Source: Chaunax sp. Z400 (lineage: Eukaryota > Chordata > Actinopteri > Lophiiformes > Chaunacidae). Taken from it: a stretch of DNA of 64,000 bases. Below the pieces are notes generated by a model that saw nothing but the letters and a program-made list of their open reading frames with translations, ran no database searches and had not been told where the DNA came from. The DNA lies in NCBI GenBank assembly GCA_037577475.1, contig CM075202.1:6863001-6927000 (forward strand), written 5' to 3'. Shown piece after piece: positions 1 to 51,600 of the stretch. The stretch's first letter is position 1; every line of letters starts with the position of its first letter. The position numbers were made by a program, and so were the translations under genes.

Positions 1-330
1 GTGTGTTGTTGCTCGGTATCGACCTATTTAACATTAAACATTTAGGAAAATACTCACGTTCTCTCCCTGAGTGAGATGAGAAGATCGATACCACTCCCAT
101 GTCTGTACGCTAAATAAGGAGCTGGGGCCCGGAGGTGGTTAGCTTAGCTTAGCATTAAGACTGGAAGCAGGAGGAAACAGCTAGCGTGGATCAAATATTT
201 ATCTACCAGCACCTCTTTTGTGAAAAAACACTTCATATACCAACGACAACAGCTGCTCATCAACATATGAACCCCCTCCAAAACCCACAAATGGTCATTT
301 CTGATGGTGCACACGTTATACACACAGCGA
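1..330 (+). mobile_element. dispersed teleost repeat (GTTAGCTTAGCTTAGCAT family), partial
   Basis: It contains GAGATGAGAAGATCGATACC, then GGTTAGCTTAGCTTAGCATT, then AAGACTGGAAGCAGGAGGAA and CTACCAGCACCTC. I recognise these phrases, in this order, from a high-copy repeat in many teleost genomes. The left end is cut by the window edge and the right end is approximate. I cannot assign a class. Confidence 0.65.
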
Positions 331-627
331 ATACACTGGGTAATGACTAAGTTTTAAAGTGTGTACAGAGATAAAACATCATGTTCTCTGAAAGACACCG
401 AAATCGGGTATTTTCCAAAATTTTTGATGTGTTTCTTTAAAGGATATATAACCCTCATGGTTCTTAACACTCAATTTGACACAACTTGACACACAACTAA
501 TTATCTGAACCAGGAAGAGTCTGTACAAGTTAGGAGTGCTAGTAATAATGAACTATTTTGTCCATAAATGTGTATGAATTGAGTTTGTTTCGAGGCTTTC
601 ATTGCGGTGTTGTACTGAGTCATATAC

Positions 628-37973
<37,346 letters not shown>

Positions 37974-39189
37974 CTGTGGAGATACAAAATCAGGCAGGAG
38001 GTCAACTGCACCTCTTATCGCTCAACCAACACAGACTATGTTAAGACTGCAGTGTTCGATATATTGTGTTAAAGTGGACACTACAAATGAAATAAAAGAA
38101 GAGAGCATTAAACAGGATTCAAGGTTAATGGTTAATAATTGTTTGTTTTTTTACGAATGGAGCTGCAAAAGGTTAATACTTTTACATTCCTCTTTACTTT
38201 TAGCATAGAGAACCTTCTCATACAGCATTAATATCAACTCCTTCACTGAAAAACACTGCAGTAGTTCTGTTCTGCACTTAAGTAGGATTATTATTCAAAA
38301 TGCGCAATGCCAAAAACACTAAGCTGTTTAATGAATGGTTGCATGTTTTGCAAAGATGTATACAATTCCAGTGTTTTTGATGGATGTCGTTTTCACAAAG
38401 GAGCCAGCGCCTTTCCAATATTTAGGCAGACCATAAAAAAAAACATTTGTCACACTTTTCAAAAATGACTCATTACAGTTTTTCTTCTAATGAGCTTAGA
38501 GATCAAGTGAAACAAAGACATGGTGCAGGCAGAGAAATGACTGCCGTGCTCTAATGCTATTGCATCACAAATGAGCAAAGATGACAAATGCATGCGATGT
38601 GGTGGTCTACAGCTGCAGACAGTGTACACTATAGAGTACATGGTCTATTAAGCTCAGAAGCATCAGTGGTGCCCAATGGTTGTAAATTAGAAATTGGTTA
38701 CTGCTGGAGCTAAAAATAACACAAGCAAACTGTTGTGCATGAGATTGACCTTTAAATCCTTCCCAAAAATACATGTAGCCATCCACAGAGCCATAATCTG
38801 CTCACGGGCAGCAGAGAGAGAGAGAGAGAGAGAGAGAAGAGAGGGCAGGGATGGCTTTTGCATTTCCACATGAAAAACAGAAAGGCTATCCACAGCTTCC
38901 GTCTCTGTCCTGAAACAAAGCTTCGTGCTGCCTCTTTGAAAAACCAAGTCAATAATTCAGCATCTCGAGCTATGCAACGGCGCTAAACAGCCTTTGTTTA
39001 CTGCGGACAGAAGTCCGTCAACAAATTTGGAAAAGGGGTGGCAGAGAAAAGACGAGGGGGGAAAAGAAAAAGAAGGGCAAAAGCTTCCTCTGAAACAAAG
39101 ACGTCCACCTTTTATGACTCGCTGACAGATGAAAGGATTTAGTTTGACAAGTCTTCATGTTTGTCAGATTCCTACTAGTTTATTCCCAC

Positions 39190-39254
39190 CACACACACAG
39201 ACACACACACAGACACACACACAGACACACACACAGACACACACACAGACACAC
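39190..39254. repeat. 12-bp ACACACACACAG tandem repeat
   Basis: About five regular 12-base units (CACACACACAGA), a higher-order form of a CA microsatellite. Confidence 0.9.
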
Positions 39255-40141
39255 GCAAGTAACATTTTACTAGCCTAACAACAAGACCAAGATGTCCACA
39301 ACCATGCATCTGCATGTGTGTGTGGTTTTTTTGTGTGTATGCCGTGTCCCTGTGAGTTGTCCATTTTATCTTGTGTTTCTGTGCGTGTTATTTATGCGCT
39401 TGTCTATTTCATTCTTCTTTTACATTGTGCAGCATTTCGGAACTGTGTGTTTTAAAAAGTGCTCTTCAAACAAAGTTTTACTGACTTACTTCGTATTGGT
39501 CAAAAGAGTGCTGACCCGATGATGGCAATAAAGGCAATACTCATGAGATATTTAACCTAAAACAACAAATGCCAACCTCAAAGGTCTGCCACAGGAAAGG
39601 TCAGAGGAGCAGCAAACTCATTGTTATTCAGTCTCTGAGCGAATATCAATGCAACGTTTCACCCAGTCTGGACTAAAGTAGTGGACCAACACTACTGGAA
39701 TTTTCTATTTGGAATTTCCAAATATGTAAGTATTATACAGTAGTGTATATGGTGAATAAAGTGTATATACTAGTCACCGGACTTTGTGAGTAATACAATA
39801 TGCACAATATAGGGGACTTTCTAACCCTGAACTGATTCATTCAGGCAGTGCTTCCTCCCAGACTCTGCTCTTGTTAAGATTTTACAAAGCCTTAAACAAG
39901 TCCTTCCTTCAGGCGGTCTGTCAGGGGTGTTGTCAGGTTACCTCATGAATACACTTAGAGTTCAGTTGAACCCTTTAAACCATCAACTCTAGCTCTCTGC
40001 ATCGTGCAGTATTTATTACAAACCTCAAGTCAATGTGTTAACATTCTTTCGTTCACTTTTGTGCAACAATCACAGCAAGGGAAAAGTTACATATTTTGTA
40101 AGAGATTATCTAGATTGTAAAACATAAAACTTTTCCTTATG

Positions 40142-40520
40142 GCTCAGCTCCCTCTTCGCCACATTGGTCCAGTGTCAACGTCTGCACCGCACAAATCTGT
40201 ATCTCACTCTCTGTTTCACCTTCACTCGTGAACAAGACCCCGAGATACTCTCAGCCCCACCCTAGAGGGAGCAATCCATTTTCGTCCGCAAGAGACTTGG
40301 AGATGCTGACTCTAATCCCAGCCTCCTCACAGTCTGTTGCAAACCACCCCATTGCATGCTAAAGGTCACCGACTAGTGAAGCCAACATAATGTCATTTGC
40401 AAAAAGCAGAAATGCAGTTTTGAAGTTCCCAAAACGGACAAATCTCCCCATCATGGCTGAGGCTTGAGAGCCTGTAAAAAAGGTAACCTTTGCTGAGTCC
40501 AATACCAATAAAAAAAAAAG
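40142..40520 (-). mobile_element. decayed non-LTR retrotransposon fragment (reverse transcriptase)
   Basis: Minus-strand pieces in different frames read LLFANDIMLASLVGDL (degenerate version of the FADD catalytic motif, with the first Asp replaced by Asn), then WFATDCEEAGIRVSISKS, then LGVLFTSEGETESEIQ. This is the order seen in a common teleost LINE reverse transcriptase. Frameshifts, stops and the altered catalytic motif show it is dead. The clade is not assigned. It may extend to about 40640. Confidence 0.8.
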
Positions 40521-43500
40521 AAAAGAATACATTTTGTCATGTCCCAATCCCAAAACCGTGACAAATACCTTGTCTTTGTACAGTTTTAACAAGTTATCAC
40601 GTTCTCTTTCATTAATGTTTGACGCTGTGTCAAACATCCAAGCTTCCTTGGAATCGGGGCTGTACAGAGAGACAAAGTGTCAGAGCAGTCTGGTAGCATT
40701 GATCCTTTCTCATCTCCTCCAGTCGATCGGTTCATGCCCTTGAGGGAGTTTGCATTAATGACAGTGATACCAGCAGATCGATATGGTGGCAGCAGAATGC
40801 CAGAAAAATTCTAGCTGTCAGTTGGGAGAAAGTCACAGCTGAGAAACAGACTTTCACCAGGCGTTCTGCAGCTCGCTGCTTGATGAAATATGACTCTGCT
40901 GTCAAACACTGTAAAAGCTGAAAGATATGGCTTTTTTTGTTCCTTCTGCTCACTTGTACTTACAACTTTTCAACCTTTATTTTACTTTCCAAGCTTTATG
41001 TCACTGTCTTCATATAAACCAACTGCATGATCTTCATAAGAATATTCCAGATATCTATCTATCTATCTATCTTAACAAAATCAAAACTTACGTTTTTAAT
41101 TATAGGTAATAAAAGAGAAGATTCTGTGGTGATTAAAAGAAAATACACTGTTCATCTTCACATCCCAAAAACTCTCTCCAGATACTGTGGTTTTGCATCT
41201 TGCAGATTTGTTGCTTACCATTGCATCTCTATGTCTCCCTGAGGGTAAGAGGTAGCATTGTATAGGCTGTGATTTACTCAAACTATGGAGTATTTGGTCC
41301 TTTAGTTTAACATATACTAAACCTAAGGCCGAAAATGCAAGCCTTATGCTCCTCCAAGCTAACTGTGGAGTAGTTTGTTAACAGTTGGTCTGCAGACCAA
41401 AGTCAATACTGAGTACAACATAAAAAAAAATGGTGAAATTATTATTATGGATTTCTGATATCCAGCAGTACCCGGTGCTTTCAGAAACTTCAACAGCAGG
41501 TAAAATGAAAGCAAGACAAAGCAATGGAATATGACAATTCATCATTTTAACAAAATTACACTGAATGAAATCTGGTGTGCTCCAATATGCTGCAAAAGCC
41601 TTTAAACTGGCAGGATGAAAGCTGCCTAATAGAAGTCCATTAACAAAGCCGATTGCTACCATTCTGCAACAAGGGGATCACAAAAAGTATGTGAACTAAA
41701 CTACAGACAAAATAAGCTGACATTAGGATGGTTTGCATCCAAGGCTGAATGCAAAAAAAAAAAATGGTAGCAGGTGCCAAATTGTGTCGCTGTGGACTGG
41801 AATCATCGGCTTAACAAAGCATCAGAGGGAGAAATAAGATGCAAGGATGCCGGTTCAACCTCAAAGGATCTAATGACTGCTAATAAACTCTGAATAGATG
41901 TCCTCTTATTTCACCCTCACAGGCCTGCACACACAATCACACACACCTCACTCATCTCTCAGCTCAAGTCTCTCCATCTGCTGATGAGACTTTGATGATA
42001 ATGACTATGTCTAATGACGACAATTTCACTACCTTAACACTAACCAGCAGTCATTTTCCACCCTGTGTGAGTAGAGCTGTGTCGTATGTTGTAATGAAAA
42101 ATGTACTGAGCAATAATGGGAGTACTTTTAGTTAGAAGATGCTGTATGTGTATATATATATCAGTATAGCAGTATGTCCAGAAGTCTAGTATGTAACCAA
42201 TAGTATGCAAATAGCAGACTTTTTCATATTATAGTCTGCAAACACTGCAGTGGTGAAAATAAAAGCAACATAATAGGACAGTGTTTCTTCTTCTTTGGAC
42301 AAGACTGATGAGACTGCAACGGCTTATTGCCGCACTCTACTTATCCTTATTCATGCGTCTCATATAGCCATATATTGTCCTGGTTTCTTTATTTTAGTCC
42401 ACGTATCCGGGTTAAATAAAGTGTGCAGAGTGAAAACAGTTTCTTCAGCTGCTCCCTTTGAACAGCTTCATCCTCTGAAGCAATGCCGGCGTTGAGCCAT
42501 ATTTGGTGAGAGTAAAGTACCAAAAAAAAAGAAACAATGTGAATGTGAGCAATATCCAATCGGCCATTACAGCCTGCAGTCTCGGATAAGAGGGGCAGTG
42601 ACCTGGCCACAGCTGCCGGCCTGCCAACCACAGAGCGTTGAGGGTAAAAGGCCGAAACACTCAGTGAAGGTTGGGCACCTCCTGAAGACCTCAACGCATC
42701 CAGAGGAAGTAACCAACTACTACCAGGCCCTCATCCACCGGCCGCCACCCCCTCCTACACAACTGGCTCCACCATCACCCACAAGTCTCCCACAAGCCAA
42801 GATGCCATCAGGATAGTGTAACTACCAAGGGATTGAATCATCTAGTCCTAGGAATAACTAACAACCCTAACAGTGAATGAAGTGTATTATAAAAATTGAG
42901 TCATAAATAATAAGGTCATGACCTTTACCATTAAAAAGAGCACGCAGATTTCAAAATAAAGCCTTGCAGACATCAATGACTGTCATTTTGGAAGCTGTGC
43001 ATCGATTTCCGCACACTTGGGGATAAAATCTTTATGTAAGCGGAAGCAGGGAGACAAATCATTTAATTGCCGCAACAACTAGAGTCATTTCACCGGAAGA
43101 ACCCTTTTAGAGAAGAGGCTGTCACCCAGGGTAGTCAGTTTGGGTGGACAACTGCTTCTGTAGCTATTAATATCATCAGTATTGCTGCAACTATTGCTCA
43201 GTTCATGGGAAGACAGATTTTTCCACCCTAACTAGATTTTCTCTCTGTCAAGCCTTAATCCTTAACTCAGCCATTGGAGTTAAAGATAGAAATGAAGAAG
43301 AGAGTTGAGTGAAGGTTCCTACCTACACTATAAGTGACCCAAAGCACAAAGTTGACACTTAGTGGACCAATTTGGTGTCCTACATACAGTTTGCTCTAGA
43401 AATTGTTCCTATCAAGACTATAACAATAATAAGTTTAATTGACTTGTATTTCTGGTGCAGACTTGCAAGCATGACAACGTTTAATCGATTAGCTGGCTAA

Positions 43501-43644
43501 TCAATCATTTGCATCCTTAGTGAGCAGGCATGCTTGGGGATGTGGGTTGACAGATCCATGGAGGAGAGATTGCAAACTGGTGTCACATGAAACTCGAGCC
43601 AATTAATGGTGGTCAGTGGGCAGACATGTCAGTCCACTCCTACA

Positions 43645-43950
43645 GAAATATCTCTGATACCCCTTTTCCACCAAAACAAACCAGGTGCCATAGTTTCTGG
43701 CTGGTGCTAGAGCCAGTTCGGAACTGGTTCAACGCAGGAAGCTTCTAAGAACCGGTTTGGTTTTCCATCGGCCAGAGAACCACGTCATTACATCGCTGTG
43801 TACGTATCGATACGTCTCGTCTTTCCCAGCAAAGCTAGCGCTGACAACAACAATTTCGGGCATCATTTTGCCTACGTTGACAGCTAAACACGACTGGTTC
43901 AGCGTATTTGTGCTGCTTGTCGTGACTGCGATGGACGGCGATCACGTTTG
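43645..43950 (+). mobile_element. probable non-autonomous DNA transposon remnant
   Basis: CCCCTTTTCCACCAAAACAA, GGTGCCATAGTTTCTGGCTG and AGTTCGGAACTGGTTCAAC resemble the ends of teleost elements that begin TTTTCCACCAAA. The segment is markedly richer in CpG than its surroundings. I did not find the opposite terminal repeat. Confidence 0.5.
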
Positions 43951-45089
43951 AGAAGAAAGGTAAATACCTAACATGTTTTGACCCGTATTAACACGGATGA
44001 ACAGTAGGGCACAGATTATAATTATTTTTTATGACATCTTATATCTGACAGTAAGTTAGTTAAAATCACCTAAATGATCTTAATATCATTGCTCATCCCT
44101 TTAATCATCAATATGCAGTATGATCCAATCACCAATGGCACAAACCTGACCAGTATGTATGTAGATATGTTCAGAATATTTTGGCATGACTGCATCATGA
44201 AAAATAATCTTTACGAAGGGAATTAACATTAAAATTCACATTTCTAAACAAAATAAAATTTGCAGACTGAGGCAGTGTGCCACCTCATTTCCTCAATATT
44301 ATGCATTTATTGGGTGTGAATTTAGTGAAGCAAAGAGAGAGATAGGAGACTTAATTACTTTAATTATAATGTGTGCCTGTGATCTGCTAAACTGTAAGGT
44401 GCACCTTAATCCGTCAGTTAATTATGGAATGTTCTGCGGTGGTGTAAGTGGTGGTGCAGCTGAGTCGGGGCTGAGCCGATGAGTAAAACACCAGGTTTAG
44501 CCCTAATTAAATGCAGAATCTGTGATTTGTGGAGGAGCTTTTTCTCTACTGGACCAATAAACTGCATCAACAACACATTTTAAAGAAAGAATCCAGTCAG
44601 AACAAGGTCATGACTTGCTTGTTAGAAACTGTTCTGTCAACTTAAGGAGGGCAGAAAACCAAATGAAGCAAGGCTCGATGCAGACTGTACATGTTTCCTG
44701 GTCAGGGAAAGCTTTTAATGCAAATGCCTCACATAGCTTCTGAGCACTGCTGAATAAATCAAGAGCTCACTCACCACAGTTTCTGAGGGATAACGTTTGA
44801 ATGCTGCACTTATATACAGCCTTTGGACTTCAACTACTCAAAGTGAACATTTACTTATATATACAGTACTAATTAAAAAAATCTTCCATGTAGATGCTCA
44901 GGTTAGGGCACTTTTCCAAAAAAGGAGGAAAAAAATGAGATGTCCAATGTGAAAAAGCAGATAAAAACCACTTATCTATCAAAAATAATGTGTGAAAGTA
45001 TTTCTCTCTTCCATTAAAGTGTCCAGTGTGGTTGTCCAAATACAACCAGGCATTTTGATATCAACATTTGGCAAGAGAGAATTACTCAA

Positions 45090-45185
45090 TTAGATTAGAT
45101 TCAACTTCATTGTCCTTGCCCTGTGCAAGTGCTCAACAATGAAATGCAAGTTTGGCATCCAATCCAAAGGAGCAAGTAGCGATAT
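45090..45185 (+). mobile_element. dispersed teleost repeat (TTCATTGTCCTTGCCC type)
   Basis: TTAGATTAGATTCAACTTCA, TTGTCCTTGCCC and AACAATGAAATGCAAGTTTG, then GGCATCCAATCC, resemble a common teleost repeat with TTTATTGTCATTACAC. It is followed by an AATA tract. Confidence 0.55.
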
Positions 45186-45760
45186 GGGTGCTCAGATGAA
45201 ATAAGTAATGAATAAATAAATAAATACTGACCGGCTCACAGGTTGTGTGAATGTGATGTGAGGTATTCTGCAAGTGAACAGTGGAGTGCGCCTGCATTTA
45301 GGGAATAACTCATTTAAATAGCAGTGAATCCGAGAGAACGTCAAGCATGAATATGTTTTACATTCATTGTGTTTTCCTGTTGTTGGCCCTTCAAAGTGTT
45401 TGTTCTGTGTTCCCAGTCTCTCTCTGTTTGTGTGTATGCTGGGCGTGGCCTTCTGAGTACCTGCAGCTGTGGAACCTGCACACCTGCAGCCGATCACCAG
45501 TCAAGCCTGTGGAATATTTAACCCCCGGCTCAGACATCCAGACTCTGCTTTGGTCAGTCAGCCACGAGGTACATATTCCTCGGCTAACCTTTAGTCGTTT
45601 TTTGGTGCTCTCCTGAGCCAGCTAACTTTGTGCTTTGCCTCTGTCCCAGATTATCACACCAGTCCTCCAGGACTACCAACCGCGCCCAGCCTGATCATCT
45701 GCCAGCCTGCTCAGGAGTGCTCTCAGCACTCTGCCTGCTTCACTCTGCCTTTCCAGCGAC

Positions 45761-46021
45761 CGCCCAGCCTCCTTAAATCAAAAATGCAATTTCAAATTAT
45801 GAGTACAGACACCAATAGAGTGCACTGCATTATAGGACATAATAATGAGACGATGCACCGAGGCAGGTATGCCAAGGATCGTGAGAAAATACATTTTGAA
45901 TATATAGACAAAAAAATAATAATACAAAGTAAAAAATAAATAAAGAGCAAACAAAAATTTGAATAAAAGGAAAAGAACGGACAGAAAAAGAACCTTAAAA
46001 CGCCCAGCCTCCTTAAATCAA
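45761..46021. repeat. 21-bp direct repeats flanking 219 bp
   Basis: CGCCCAGCCTCCTTAAATCA plus A occurs exactly at 45761-45781 and again at 46001-46021. The 219 bases between are A-rich and include CTGCATTATAGGACATAATA. It is consistent with an insertion and target duplication, or with a local duplication. Confidence 0.85.
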
Positions 46022-48567
46022 GCCATCAGTAATAATAAGACATGTTTACAAAAAAGTCTGCATCACAATTGTAAAATGTTATGCCAGTGTAGTATTTTTA
46101 GCTCACAAGCCGAAAAGCAACAATTCTGCACTGTGGTTGGATATTTTAAGTGGTTATTCTGGCTGGTGGTGGATCCAACGCACACATAACCTAAAAGCAT
46201 ATGGCTTTTAAGGCCTGTTGTGCTTATATTATGTGTGTGTGTTGTTACCGTATTACATAATCTAAACAGTGGAGACGTCTCTAATTGAGTAATAAGCACC
46301 ATCTGGAGCCATTAGTGTATACTGTAAGATCTGAGTGGATTTTTTGTTCTTTTTGCTCTTAAACACACACAGAGAGAAAAAAACAAATCTGTTTCTGTTG
46401 CATAATACTGGAATTAATGTTCACTATTTAATGAGAAAAAAAAAAGAAAAGAAATTGGGACAAAATGAGTGTTGTGTCATATGGGCTTCTTTCATGTCTC
46501 TGATGATTTCATAATGATTTAATATTTTGTATCAAAGCTGGTTTATCTGTAAAACAGATGCATCAGTTTGGCACACGCACTCACATCCAGACTCAGTATG
46601 ACGAGTCCTCTCTGTCGTTTGTACTCAGTGATTTCACATCATGATAACTCAGAATTCACACACACTACACTTTTTTTAATACCCCATATTCTAATGAATT
46701 AAACAACTATTTTGGCCATTGCTAATAGGCATGATAATACTGGGGAATACTGGCACTTCCTCTGATATTCTTGTGTGACTAGCTCGCTAATAGCTCTAGC
46801 AACATAACTGGTATGTAGGTATATGACAGGCAGGTAGGCCGTCCAATCATTGCATTTGGACCAGATGAAAGGATTGGATGGGCGAATCACATGCCTGTGT
46901 CAGTCACAGAAATTTTTCTTTTTCTTTTTTTGTCAAAATGTTTTATTGATTTTTCTGCTGTGAGGACATCTGAGAAGCCACTTTAAGGAAAAATGCACTT
47001 TTCTTATAATGTACAAAGCACACTATCTACAAACGCAGCATTGGATTGGATGGATGCCCCATACTGTATGTAATGATGTTAAAGTTGTGGAAAGATGTGA
47101 TGAAAGATGGCTGCACTTGTAGGGGGATAATGATTTGTTCTTGGGATGCTAGTTCGATGTTAACAGCCAATAATGCATGAATATGTCACATAAATGTTCA
47201 ATGCTATACCTCGCTTTCAGACAGCTATTTGGAGGTGTTCAGCACATTATCCAACTTTATGTTACAACTTGTAAAAATAGAAATAGACAGAAAGAAGTGT
47301 TTTGGCCTCTTAAAGTTTTCTGCATCTGCAGCTGTCCTTCCAGTAGACGCAGCATCAAACAGATGAACCGCTGAGCCGATGGCCTGCAGCCATTAACACG
47401 TTGGCGGGGACAACTTGATTATTTCTGGTTTTTATTCCTCCAGTTATCCTGTCATCCATCCATCTGATCTGCTCTGGCCTCAGAGTTCAATTACAACGTG
47501 AGAAGTGAACGCCTGCTCTCGTCGTGGAAGGAACACGTTTGCTCTGGTTAACAAATACTGGACCAGTACAAAGGCTGACAGCCACGGACCTGCAATACGG
47601 CTGCTGCAGCCGTACTGTAGAAGAGGACAGCCTTAATCGGGTCTGATTGGAAAGAGGGATGAAAAAAGAAACTAGCACGCTCATGAACGCATCTTTGCGG
47701 TGTCATTTGTCATTTGAGATTTAATAATAAACTCTTTCTCTGCCCATCCCACAGAAGAGGATGGGTGGGATGAGAGGATTAAATAAGTGTAGAGAGTTTA
47801 TCATTTATCCTTCTGTCCATCCGCTGCTGTCTCCCAACAGGCTCTGAGGAAAACACAGTGATCCGATTACGTTTGTGAACGTGTATCAGTGAGTTTCAGC
47901 GAGAGATATATGAATTATAGACAACACGCCCCTGTGCTGGACAGACAGTATGTAGTGAAAGCTTAAATCCCTCACAACTGCTGAAATGTGGCTTTTTGAG
48001 GGTGCGCTGAGGTTTTGATAGACTGCAAAGGACGTCAAATAGTTTTGATTTTTTTTTTTGAGTTAATGCATTGAATTTCTTTGTCACAGTCAGTCTCGTG
48101 GTCACTAATCTTCCAGCACAACCACCGATTGTTGAACAGTGTGTCTGCTGCACATGGCAAACGTAAGCCACCTATGGGGTTTAATGGAAATAATATAAGC
48201 AATGTATGTTTCAGTTGACTGATTCTGATTCTGCTTTAGGTTGTAATCATGATGCTGCAGCTGTCCTTGAGAAAAAGAAACACCGCAAACAGCCTCCGAC
48301 ATCTTCGCAGCTGCAATTCAATTCATTAAATGTTTATTTCCAAATGAACAGTCTTGATCTTTCCTGAGACTTAAAATCTAAAGGGACGGCTGTGCGAATT
48401 TTTTTTTTTTCCCCCATGTCAGTTCTTTTTAGGTGTTGCAAGAAGAAGAAGAAAAAAACACCATCATCCAATCTTCTCTGTGGGGTTTAATCATTGAGGT
48501 GTAAAGAGGAGAGGAGGAAAGATAGTGAAGGAGGATTAATCTGAGTCTGACATGCTACAGAAGAACG

Positions 48568-48578
48568 GTGTGTGTGTT

Positions 48579-48658
<80 letters not shown>
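48568..48658. repeat. TG then GA compound microsatellite
   Basis: About 26 bases of TG pass directly into about 65 bases of pure GA. Confidence 0.95.
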
Positions 48659-48660
<2 letters not shown>

Positions 48661-51600
48661 GCTATCACTATCTTGATCTCAGACGATGCCAACACAGGAG
48701 TGGAAAGCCACTAGAACACAGACAAAGAAAGTGAATCCAGGGTTTCCTACACTGTATATTTACTTTCTTTTTAGCGGCCTGCAACAATACATTGCATTGC
48801 CCTCCACAAATTCATTTTCTATTTTGGAAGCTGTACCCCCCCCACCCCTCACTTTCTGTCTCTCTCTCTCCTTTACAAAAATGAATTTGTAAGAATTTCC
48901 TCTACTGCAAATCACAGATGCTCTGCAACAAGAACGCAGAGAGACAGACAGTCTCTCGTACTACATCACTCCTGTAAATGCACTGATTGTGGTGTGACGG
49001 CTCATGTTTAATGTGGGCCTGCTTGTGTGAAACACTGGAAGAAAGGAGTTTTCATCTGGAGCCCCTCTGTCCGTCATGGGCTGCACCTCTTCAGCTACAG
49101 AGCTGTGTGTCTGGTGGGAGGTGAACAGCCGGGAAAATGCAGAGGAGTCTGAGAGGCTCAGAGGATGTAGATTAGAGAGTCTGGACCACTTTTATTTGAT
49201 TAACGGGACGATGGGGCAGATGCTGCCTTCCGTCACATCAAACACGTCAACCTCCTCTCGGGCTGAGAGGCAAGCTGTAACGTCTCCGGTATGACCACAG
49301 CTTCTCGATCAGGCTGAAGCTGACTGAGCACCTCAGCTGGATTTTCTATCAGAAACCGAATTGCTAAGGAGCAGATGGAGGGTCTTACTGGTCTCCGTGC
49401 AATTACATACATTCTTGCCAAGATGCCATGTACCGCTCCATATTTGGCCCGGAGATCAACAGCGGAGATTAATCCCAGGATTTTGGACATTTCTTGCCAA
49501 GAGTAGTGTCATGTTTAGGGAATATAGTACATCCAATATTGCAAAACTGCATAATGTTACGTAATTCTGAATAAGTTCATTCCAGGGAAGAAGTATCATG
49601 TGAAACAAAGGAAAGGAAACTTCCAGTCCAGGATGCAGCCTGCAGGTTTATTTCTCTTCATTCCTCTCTTTGACACTCTGTCATGGTGTTACAGTTTCCC
49701 ATTAATCCTAAACACAACACTGTCATCTCTTTCACTTATGTTGCTGATTTAATGTCTGTACATTTAATCTAGACAGGGTTTTTTTTTCTTTCTTTTACAT
49801 ATTACATCTTTGTTGTTGTCTGATACAGCAGAGCAGTTAATCTACTTAAATCACAGCCATGAATTTTTTCATACTTGGCTGATGGAAGTCTGATCAATCA
49901 ATAAACTATAGGGTTTGCTTGCTTTAGATGGCAACAACGAGCATTATAGTTGGGTTTTTTTTCTTGAATTGAGCACCTTTTTTTGATTTGAGGTCCTCGT
50001 CATTCAAGGTTTAGCCACAAAATAAATTCGATCTACATCTACTGTCACTGATGATGTCTCTAAGCCAAGCAAAGGCCTTACTAGCCTTACCAGAGATTGG
50101 CTTGGATCAGCCGTAGAGACATTTTATTGTTAATTCTTTTAGGAATAATAAATGTGTCGTTCATAAATTGAGAAAAGCAAACGATGAGAATTTAGCACCA
50201 TAGATAGAGGCATGAAAACGAGCTACACCAACTCCTTTGACAGCAATCTTGATGTTCTAAGCCACAAAATGTGTTTTCTACATGACACTATCCATCACCA
50301 CGTGTTAACAATGAGCTGTGATAGGTTGACAACGTAAGTGTTCGATTGACAACATGTTGTTGTTTTTTTTTTGCACGTATAATTAATGTCCTGTCATGGT
50401 TTTTAAGCACTAGCGTTCAGACCACATGTCAGTTTTTACAATGAAGATGATATGTTTTGTCGACACCGAGTTTGTAGACTGACAAATTTAATTCTATAGT
50501 TTGGATAATTAACACAGATTACACGCCGACACTGCGATGTGATTGTGTGATGACTAAATTATGTAAATAGGATGGAAAATGTATTATGTAAATGTTTGTG
50601 CGTTAACAGCCACGCTTCAGGCCGTTTGTTTGTTCACTTCCCTGCAGAGTGAAGAATGCTACTTTGAAAGCTATTGTCATTCTTTCATTTGAAATTTGAA
50701 CTTCTGTCCAAAATGAGGGGGGAAATACATATATCCACCAAGCACGGTCATCATGTTTGGCGTCTCGCCCCGCAGAGAGGGATGAGAAACGGGGATTAGG
50801 ATGCACACTCTCTCCAGAAGCATTTACGTCGTTGCACTCGACTGCATGCGTATGAAAATTGACAGACGACGCTGTGTGAAATATGAGAGAGCCGGTGCTA
50901 TAGTTTCAGGACGCTGTCAGACGAATCCCTTAAGAATCAGACAATGGAACAAATTCTTCCTGTCAAACAGACCAACGCCTCTAAGTGTCCCTCTTCATGG
51001 CCTCTGGTCCTTATCAGACGCATGAAAAGAAATTCATACCCACTTCCTGACTTTTCACTTGATCTGTGGAGGAGCAGGTGAGATTTACTGCGAGAAAACT
51101 CCTCTTTCCCTGCTATTTATGAGGAATAACTGAATGCGGCTGAAAAGCCAACACTCTCATGTCACACCCATAAGAGATCCAACCGGTCTTGTGTTCCGGG
51201 AAGCCGACAGGATGCCCCGTAGGTGCAAAATAGTCCACGTGTGGATTTTAAATGAAAGAAGTACAGGTAATATTTGGAAACTGCTTGCATGGTTGTGTTC
51301 AAAGGCAAGAGAGAGTAAAAACAAAACAAAAAGCTGAAGGCTTTTATTAAAGATGAAACATTAAAGATGATGAAACAGCTTGATTTTTGTTTTTTTTTAC
51401 TCCTCATCATGTCATCAGGTGCAGCTTTAAGTGCACTGAATCTTAACTAGAGGTTAAAAAAAAAAATAGCACCATGATGTTAGACTCTGTGCTGAATAAG
51501 GTACGTCTTGCTTATTGCTCACAGCTTGGCTGAAATGTGCCTTTTATTACACTGTGCAATTTTAAGCTAACCTTCAAAGAATAAAGGACAAACGGGGGAA

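Noticed and set aside
39190..39254. Regular spaced direct repeats that might suggest a CRISPR array
   Set aside because: These are 12-base CA-type tandem units with no unique spacers, in a vertebrate intron.
42598..42816. Pro-rich plus-strand open frame (RPPPPPTQLAPPSPTSLPQ)
   Set aside because: It is short, with no upstream or downstream exon structure and no family I recognise. It is probably a remnant of an old repeat.
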